NCBI GenBank assembly: GCA_019638595.1
Contig: JAHBTJ010000006.1
Location: 62,001 to 126,000 of the forward strand
From: Chitinophagaceae bacterium
GTDB lineage: Bacteria; Bacteroidota; Bacteroidia; Chitinophagales; Chitinophagaceae
Length of the DNA stretch: 64,000 bases
Direction: 5' to 3'
Below are positions 58,714 through 64,000 of this stretch, one piece after another (within the stretch, counting starts at the first letter, position 1; each line of letters opens with the position of its first letter). The translations under genes were made by a program, and so were the position numbers. The notes below the pieces were generated by a model. It saw nothing but the letters and a program-made list of their open reading frames with translations. It was not told where the DNA came from and did not search any database.

Positions 58714-60162
58714 CTATTTCTCCCATGCCGATCTTATCCTGAATACGTCTATGTTTTCAACATTTACTTCTCCTCCTTTACTGTAAAATTCCAACCCGTT
58801 AAAAGTATATACCGGTATGAAGTTACTGGTTACAGATATCCTTCCACCGTCTGCAAATACTTCGACAGATGCCCTGTCTACAAGGATGCGCAGATCAATT
58901 TTGTTGCCGGTGGGTGTATAGTCTATTGATTTGCCTAGAACGTTCAGCTTTTTATTTTTTACATCATAGCTGATGCGGGTACCACTGCTTTCGTAGTTGC
59001 CCTTTCGTACTACAAAGCCGCATTCCTCTGCATTGCCCGGTTGGATGGTTGCCTGGATATCCAGCGCATCGCCGGTAACGGACGAAAGTATATTGGTTCC
59101 GGGGGGCACTTTTTTAGCACCGGTTGAAAATTTTTCTCCATACAGGGTTTTGATTTCCGCTACCGGGTTCCTGCAAACGCGGACCCCTTCAGGGAATTTT
59201 TTTAGCGTAAGTACGCAGGGAAACGCCATTTGCTGGTTAAAAGGCGCGTCCGGGTAATGTCCCCCGTTCATCCAGCCGATTTGTATACGCCTGCCGTCTT
59301 CTTTGGGAATATCGCTGTAAGATTGAGCAGCATAGAAGTTGTTACCCAGGTCCATTTTTATTTTTTCCGATTCCGGCGTAAAAGTATAACCGTCAAAAGA
59401 TCCCAGCAGGTAACCGCCGTCCGCCCCATGCAATACCCATTTTTTTTCAGAGCTGCCTTCTACGGGTAATTCAAACAGGTCGGGGCATTCATACAATCCT
59501 TTTAAAAAACTTTTCTGTTCCCACTTCAGCAGGTTGTCGGAGGTATAAAACGCGATGCCTCTTTCTTTTTCATTCTTATCAGGGCCTATATATAAAACCA
59601 TCACCCATTTTTTGATAGGAGCATGCCAGAACACTTTGGGATCGCGCTCGTCCATGGTACCATTGTTCATGACCGGAATAACCGGGTCGTCGTACTGTTT
59701 CCAGGTTTCTCCTTTATCATTACTATATACCAGGCGTTGCCCGCAGCCAAAAGCTGTATAAATGGCGATCAGCGTTTTTTCTTTTCCTTTCTGTAATCCC
59801 GAAGTATTGTTCCAGTCTACCAGCGCGCTGCCCGAAAAGGCCGCACACTTATAATTATCCGGCGTACCCTCCAGCGGAAATACTGCCAATGGCTTGTGTT
59901 GCCAACTGAGCAGGTCTGTGCTTACCGCGTGCCCCCAGTGCATATTGCCCCAGTTCCTGCTGTAGGGATTGTGCTGGTAGAACAGGTGATAAGTACCTTT
60001 GTAGTATACCAGCCCGTTGGGGTCGTTCAACCAGTTTTTCTCCGCCGTAAAATGAAATTGCGGGCGATAGGGCTCATCGTAATATTTAACGGCAGATTGA
60101 GCTATGGCGTTATAGCCAGCCAATGTAAAAGCAATGGTTGAGACAAGATGGATGATGCGCAT
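58714..60162 (-). CDS. Glycoside hydrolase family 32 (levanase/invertase-like), secreted
   Basis: A 482-residue secreted enzyme; ATG 60162 is preferred over a TTG at 60171 that overlaps the previous gene. Signal peptide ends AIAQS. The five-bladed propeller has all three catalytic motifs: WLNDPNG (Asp47 nucleophile), RDPKVFW (173-179) and ECPDLF (Glu225 acid). A C-terminal beta-sandwich follows (about 345-480). It cleaves beta-fructosyl bonds in sucrose, levan or inulin; no SusC/D is present to tell which. One base separates it from the upstream gene. Confidence 0.9.
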   Translation of the reverse strand: MRIIHLVSTIAFTLAGYNAIAQSAVKYYDEPYRPQFHFTAEKNWLNDPNGLVYYKGTYHLFYQHNPYSRNWGNMHWGHAVSTDLLSWQHKPLAVFPLEGTPDNYKCAAFSGSALVDWNNTSGLQKGKEKTLIAIYTAFGCGQRLVYSNDKGETWKQYDDPVIPVMNNGTMDERDPKVFWHAPIKKWVMVLYIGPDKNEKERGIAFYTSDNLLKWEQKSFLKGLYECPDLFELPVEGSSEKKWVLHGADGGYLLGSFDGYTFTPESEKIKMDLGNNFYAAQSYSDIPKEDGRRIQIGWMNGGHYPDAPFNQQMAFPCVLTLKKFPEGVRVCRNPVAEIKTLYGEKFSTGAKKVPPGTNILSSVTGDALDIQATIQPGNAEECGFVVRKGNYESSGTRISYDVKNKKLNVLGKSIDYTPTGNKIDLRILVDRASVEVFADGGRISVTSNFIPVYTFNGLEFYSKGGEVNVENIDVFRIRSAWEK

Positions 60163-60163
60163 A

Positions 60164-62362
60164 CTATTCAATTGTGTACCATGTATAGCTTCCGGGTTCC
60201 AGCGTGAAAGTTAACGTTATTTCATATTCCCTGTTCAAACTGAGCGCCTGTTTGCTCTTTTCTTTTTCCGCGATCGTTGCAGACCGGCTTAAGCCTGCGT
60301 AATACAATGGTATTTGAACGGAGCGGCTTATTTTTTCTTTGGTAGGATTGTACAGCATCAGCAACCCTTTTGTTTTTAATAATGGGTTTACGTGCAGGAT
60401 GCCGTCCCAGTCCCTGCCATCCGGTCTGCGCAGATGTATAATATCTGAGTTAAGTATATCGCGGTATTTTTTATACCAGCTTACCACATTGCTTACCACC
60501 TGCCGGGTTGTTTCGGTATCGTATAAGCGCGGGCCCCTGTAACATGCCTGCACGCCTGCTCCGTAATATTGCATCATCAGTTGTTCATAATCTTTCAGGT
60601 GTTCGCTCAGCGGTTCTAAAACAGCCTCCGGGCCGCCACCCTGGTAGCGTGTAAGCGGCACAAATCCCCAACTCATGGAGGGCGTTTTTTCCCAAAGTCC
60701 GTCGTATATGTTCTGGCGGTTCAGTATTTTCTGATTTTCTCTTGGCAATGAAAAGTTCACTTCTCGGTAGCCAATGGCAATCTTATGAGTACCATCTAAA
60801 AAATACCAGTCGGGGGCGTTGATATAAACACCTTTTTCATTCAGCCAGCGATACAGTTCTTTCTGTATCTCCATCTGCCGCCATTGACTGTCGTCTAAGC
60901 CGGTATGCCCGGGGTGGGTTGTTGACGCGCAAACATCACCGGGATATGGACCATCGTTTTCCCAGATGTCAAATCCTGTTTGGGTGAAAAACAGCTTGAT
61001 TTTATCGCGATAGGCAAGTCCCCATTGGCTGCCAAAGCAGGGTGCATTACCAAAAAACGCGCCGCCTGGTTTGCCTGTTGCAGGGTCTACCACATCCGTT
61101 TCATCGTTTATCCGCCTGCTGCTGAATAAGGAGTAGCCGCCGATCTTTATATTTTTTGCATGAGCGTAGCCGGCTATTTTTTTCCACTTTTCAATATTGG
61201 GTGAAGATGAATCTTCCATGTTCAAATGGCTGCCAAAACTGAGTATCAAAGCTTCGTAACCCGTAGTCGCACATTGATCTATAGCGGTATATACCTGCTC
61301 ATCGTTTTTACTTACCAGGTGCATAAAGATGGGGTTGCTGGTCGTCCAGGGCGCTATGGCGCGGTACATTTTCCTGATCGCCAATCCCCGTCTTTCCCGG
61401 TCGTAGCTGTCCATGAGTAATTCATTGGTTCTAACGGAATGGAACAGTTCGCCGGGCTTGAGTTCTATGCCGGGAGCTTTTTCGGGGTATATCTCCAGCA
61501 GGCAGGGTGTTTGGTAATTATAGTTTACCTGCGATGTATATATGCTGTCTGTTTTCCAGTGCGTCGTCTGGTCGCTGATATCATATCGCATGGCATTGTT
61601 AAATGCGTAATTGGTTTCAATATACAGGCCATGCTGCTTTTTCATTTCTTCCGGCGACCCTACCACAGCGCTTTCTTCTTCTACCAACGCAAGTATTTCA
61701 TTTACCACACGGTTAAGTGTAACCGAAGCTTGTCCCTTGTTTTCGATGCTGATCCATTTTACAACCAATGGCAAGCCGTCGTATATGCCGTAGTTAACCT
61801 GCACTGCTAACCCCGCAAGCGCCGGCGCATTGTTTTTGTAGGTGAACGATATTTGTTTACCCGGGGCGGCTTTTTTGGCAGAAGCCCACCATGAGCGGGG
61901 CTCCCATTTTACAAAGGAGTGCAACTCCCCGGTACTGATGCCGGTCAGGTAAAAGTCATTGTCGTTCTTTTGGAAACGGTCCAGCCATTCAGGCAACAGG
62001 TATGCGTTCTCGGTTTGCCCGTAAAGACCGCCTACATTATAATCCTTACCATCAATGGTTAGCCTTGCTTCTGCCTTTACGGCGCGTATCAGTTGCTGAC
62101 CATTGCCCAGGTTTTTGAAATCATAACAGCTAACATTCGGAGTGATCCTGAATACTCTTTTAACAAGGCCGTTATATAGAACAATATCTTTCCCCTGGTT
62201 GCTTTTCCATATTCCTGCTTTTGTTGTAACAGGGTGTACCAGCCAGTCCTGCCCGGGCTGTTTTTCAAACGCATTGTTCCATACCGGAAGTTCCTGCAGA
62301 CCTGTTTGGGCAGAGGTAAACACAGATAAAAGAAAAAAGCCAACGATCAATAAATGTCGCAT
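60164..62362 (-). CDS. Putative GH36-like glycoside hydrolase (alpha-galactosidase-like), secreted
   Basis: A 732-residue enzyme with a signal peptide ending TSAQ. An N-terminal super-sandwich (about 40-300) leads to a (beta/alpha)8 barrel (about 330-600) and a C-terminal sandwich. Barrel-strand motifs include EALILSFGSHLNME, FDIWENDGPYPGD and INAPDWYFLDG; the acids in the latter two sit where clan GH-D enzymes have theirs. The layout fits melibiase-like enzymes but the match is from memory, so the activity is uncertain. Middle gene of the three-gene operon. Confidence 0.6.
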   Translation of the reverse strand: MRHLLIVGFFLLSVFTSAQTGLQELPVWNNAFEKQPGQDWLVHPVTTKAGIWKSNQGKDIVLYNGLVKRVFRITPNVSCYDFKNLGNGQQLIRAVKAEARLTIDGKDYNVGGLYGQTENAYLLPEWLDRFQKNDNDFYLTGISTGELHSFVKWEPRSWWASAKKAAPGKQISFTYKNNAPALAGLAVQVNYGIYDGLPLVVKWISIENKGQASVTLNRVVNEILALVEEESAVVGSPEEMKKQHGLYIETNYAFNNAMRYDISDQTTHWKTDSIYTSQVNYNYQTPCLLEIYPEKAPGIELKPGELFHSVRTNELLMDSYDRERRGLAIRKMYRAIAPWTTSNPIFMHLVSKNDEQVYTAIDQCATTGYEALILSFGSHLNMEDSSSPNIEKWKKIAGYAHAKNIKIGGYSLFSSRRINDETDVVDPATGKPGGAFFGNAPCFGSQWGLAYRDKIKLFFTQTGFDIWENDGPYPGDVCASTTHPGHTGLDDSQWRQMEIQKELYRWLNEKGVYINAPDWYFLDGTHKIAIGYREVNFSLPRENQKILNRQNIYDGLWEKTPSMSWGFVPLTRYQGGGPEAVLEPLSEHLKDYEQLMMQYYGAGVQACYRGPRLYDTETTRQVVSNVVSWYKKYRDILNSDIIHLRRPDGRDWDGILHVNPLLKTKGLLMLYNPTKEKISRSVQIPLYYAGLSRSATIAEKEKSKQALSLNREYEITLTFTLEPGSYTWYTIE

Positions 62363-62403
62363 CAGGGTTTGTTTTGTTTGAGCAATGAAGTTGTGTTTTA
62401 GGT

Positions 62404-62503
62404 GTCAGCTATGGGCTATCGGCTTTTGATTTGTTTATAGTTTATAGTTTTTTGTTTGTGGTTAATCTGAAATATCAAATCAGCAATCAACAAATCAGCA
62501 ATC
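62404..62503. repeat. Heptad tandem array H7
   Basis: AGCTATG, GGCTATC, GGCTTTT, GATTTGT, TTATAGT, TTATAGT, TTTTTGT and further AAATCAG-type units run for 100 bp and stop at the first base of the downstream stop codon (62504). They fill most of this gene gap. Confidence 0.75.
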
Positions 62504-64000
62504 CTATAGCGTTTCATTCAGGATATCCTTTACATGCACGAGCATCTCTTCTGCAGAAACAGTATTCAGTTGTTTGATATCAAATTGTTTAAGAACCGAT
62601 TCCAGCCTGCTTAAAGCCTGGGGATCATTGGCCTTCCTGTATAAATTCCTGAGGATAACGATTTTTTCAAAATCCTGTATGCCTTCTACCAGCTTTTCAA
62701 AACGAATAGAAGTGCGGGGTCCCGGGTATACCTGGTAGGTATCGCCTGCAGGCCAGGCGCTGAATCTTGAATCGCGCAGGGGATCGGCTACCCAGCTATT
62801 GTACGCCCAGCGGAGATAGCCTGTAAAACCTTTGGCCGCCGCATACCAGCCTATCCAAACATGTTCGGCGGGAGGTGAAAAAGTAAACCCGTTGGGATAA
62901 TTTTCGGTGCAGCAGGTATAATAGGTACTTGGTTTTCCTGCGGCAATTCTTTGCTGTAAAATGTCGTCCCCAAATTCAAGACTCGAAGCCAGGCAATAAT
63001 CAAATATGTCTTTTTCTATTTCGGGGTGGTAATTACCTGCAAGCGCTATCTTCCATTGGGGATCAACCTGCTTCAGCATTTTTATTACTACCTGCATGTC
63101 CTTCATCGGGCGTTCATCCATGGCAATAGTAGTAATACCAAACCATCCTTTTTGTTTAAGGTGTTTGGTAAAATCTTTCAGCATGCTGGTCCAGTGCGCA
63201 TTGTATTGCGGTGAGCCTACCGCCGCTTTAAGAGCCGTATCTTTTTGAGCGGCTTCGTCGTAGTAACGGAACGATAGCGCCCAGGGTACCATTGAATAAC
63301 AGTTGATGCGCTTTGTAATACCGCAGCTCATCACAAACGAAATGTATTTATCAAATAAACTGTAATCATATACCCAGGTACCGTTTTTCTTTTTTGTCCA
63401 TTTTATGAGCGAAGGAAAATCATCATAGGTCTGGTGCCCCCAGGGTTCCTCCATAATGCTGGCGGTAATATTTTTTTGTCCTGCATTTGCCAGCATGCTG
63501 TAGTAAGGCTTCATCAGCCTGAAATGTTCATCGCTCCAAAGCGGAACTCCATGCACTCTTGCAATAGCGGCAGGATGCTGCCACAGGTCAAGGTCAAAGC
63601 TCCAGGCAGAAGGTGGAGGCAGCACATGATTGATGACCCGTATGCTGAAAGGAAGCTGGTACGGCCGGTCGGCGTTGATGGTAATGCTGCCGTTATAAAC
63701 ACCGGCCGATATAGCGGGTGGAATTTGGATGCTCAGCCACAGCGGCTGCACTGAATTTTTTTCAACCGGTATATTAGGAATGATGTCAATCGCATCGGGC
63801 GACAGGGATGAGTCGAAATCGGCAGGTTTCCGGTATCCGCATCCGCCGGCAAATTCATCTGTTATCACGTATCGTACAAAACCGGCGCTGATAGCCGATT
63901 GGGGAATGATCTCTCCTTTTGCATTGGAGGGTTCGGTAATGGTATAGCTTACAGCCGGGATGGTTTGATTGGTCCATACCAGCAATTGTGTATGTATCTT
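62504..64000 (-). CDS. DUF4091 (GH123-like) glycoside hydrolase, 5' end outside the window
   Basis: At least 498 residues; the frame is open to the right edge, so the N-terminus is missing. IPPAISAGVYNGSITI and PLPFSIRVI-type strands form the N-terminal sandwich; the barrel holds SWSFDLDLWQHPAAIARVH, GITTIAMDERPMKD and the conserved end TSIRFEKLVEGIQDFEKI. The Asp-Glu pair in MDERP is the likely catalytic pair by comparison with GH123-type enzymes (N-acetyl-beta-galactosaminidases), but DUF4091 proteins have mostly untested activity. Confidence 0.8.
   Translation of the reverse strand, partial: KIHTQLLVWTNQTIPAVSYTITEPSNAKGEIIPQSAISAGFVRYVITDEFAGGCGYRKPADFDSSLSPDAIDIIPNIPVEKNSVQPLWLSIQIPPAISAGVYNGSITINADRPYQLPFSIRVINHVLPPPSAWSFDLDLWQHPAAIARVHGVPLWSDEHFRLMKPYYSMLANAGQKNITASIMEEPWGHQTYDDFPSLIKWTKKKNGTWVYDYSLFDKYISFVMSCGITKRINCYSMVPWALSFRYYDEAAQKDTALKAAVGSPQYNAHWTSMLKDFTKHLKQKGWFGITTIAMDERPMKDMQVVIKMLKQVDPQWKIALAGNYHPEIEKDIFDYCLASSLEFGDDILQQRIAAGKPSTYYTCCTENYPNGFTFSPPAEHVWIGWYAAAKGFTGYLRWAYNSWVADPLRDSRFSAWPAGDTYQVYPGPRTSIRFEKLVEGIQDFEKIVILRNLYRKANDPQALSRLESVLKQFDIKQLNTVSAEEMLVHVKDILNETL

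Noticed and set aside
1-64000. tRNA, rRNA or riboswitch genes
   Set aside because: I scanned the longer gaps for cloverleaf-like or conserved riboswitch sequence and found none that I could support by eye; a covariance-model scan would settle it.

Overview
The window looks like chromosomal DNA from a Bacteroidota species, most likely of the Chitinophagaceae. Support: two outer-membrane receptors with carboxypeptidase-like N-termini, many signal peptides ending in A-Q, few Shine-Dalgarno sequences, LytS/LytTR two-component signalling, GH97, DUF1080 and TMEM220 proteins, and a CzcA pump fused to a TolC-like protein. I see no rRNA, tRNA, CRISPR array or intact transposase gene.

Layout. 0-10 kb: two lipoprotein dehydrogenases with C-terminal cytochrome c domains run into a shared terminator opposite a TonB-dependent receptor and a DUF1080 protein. 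10-20.3 kb: a TMEM220 protein, a very large alpha-2-macroglobulin with an intact thioester, an rRNA methyltransferase of RlmI type, a membrane protein and a DUF1801 protein. 20.6-26 kb: a DinB-like protein, a LytS/LytTR pair and an outer-membrane barrel protein. 26-33 kb: a polygalacturonase with a catalytically dead partial copy, a GH97 enzyme, and crtI/crtB for carotenoids. 33-45 kb: mostly secreted proteins of unknown function (a paralogue pair, an NHL protein, a Sel1 protein, a small lipoprotein) with a PAS-HTH regulator; three of these genes share a homologous upstream region that carries intact or relict 3' ends of the regulator gene. 45-52 kb: an Rpn-type nuclease, an exported TPR-CHAT protease, an anti-sigma-like TPR protein and a sigma factor, interleaved with relics of a second CHAT gene, a second anti-sigma gene and at least one toxin-antitoxin locus. 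52-58.6 kb: a three-gene heavy-metal RND efflux operon. 58.7-64 kb: a glycoside hydrolase operon (DUF4091/GH123-like, GH36-like, GH32) that runs off the right edge.

Two things stand out. First, the sigma/anti-sigma/TPR-CHAT group resembles, in parts list only, the protease-sigma module of type III-E CRISPR loci, but here the protease carries a signal peptide and there is no CRISPR. Relics show that the anti-sigma gene once sat directly against a CHAT gene, which supports a functional link. Second, many intergenic gaps are built from degenerate 7-bp tandem units (AGCTATC, TTTATAG, AAACCAT, TGATTTG types) that usually begin within a few bases of a stop codon. Together with several palindromic and MITE-like elements they make up most of the non-coding sequence.
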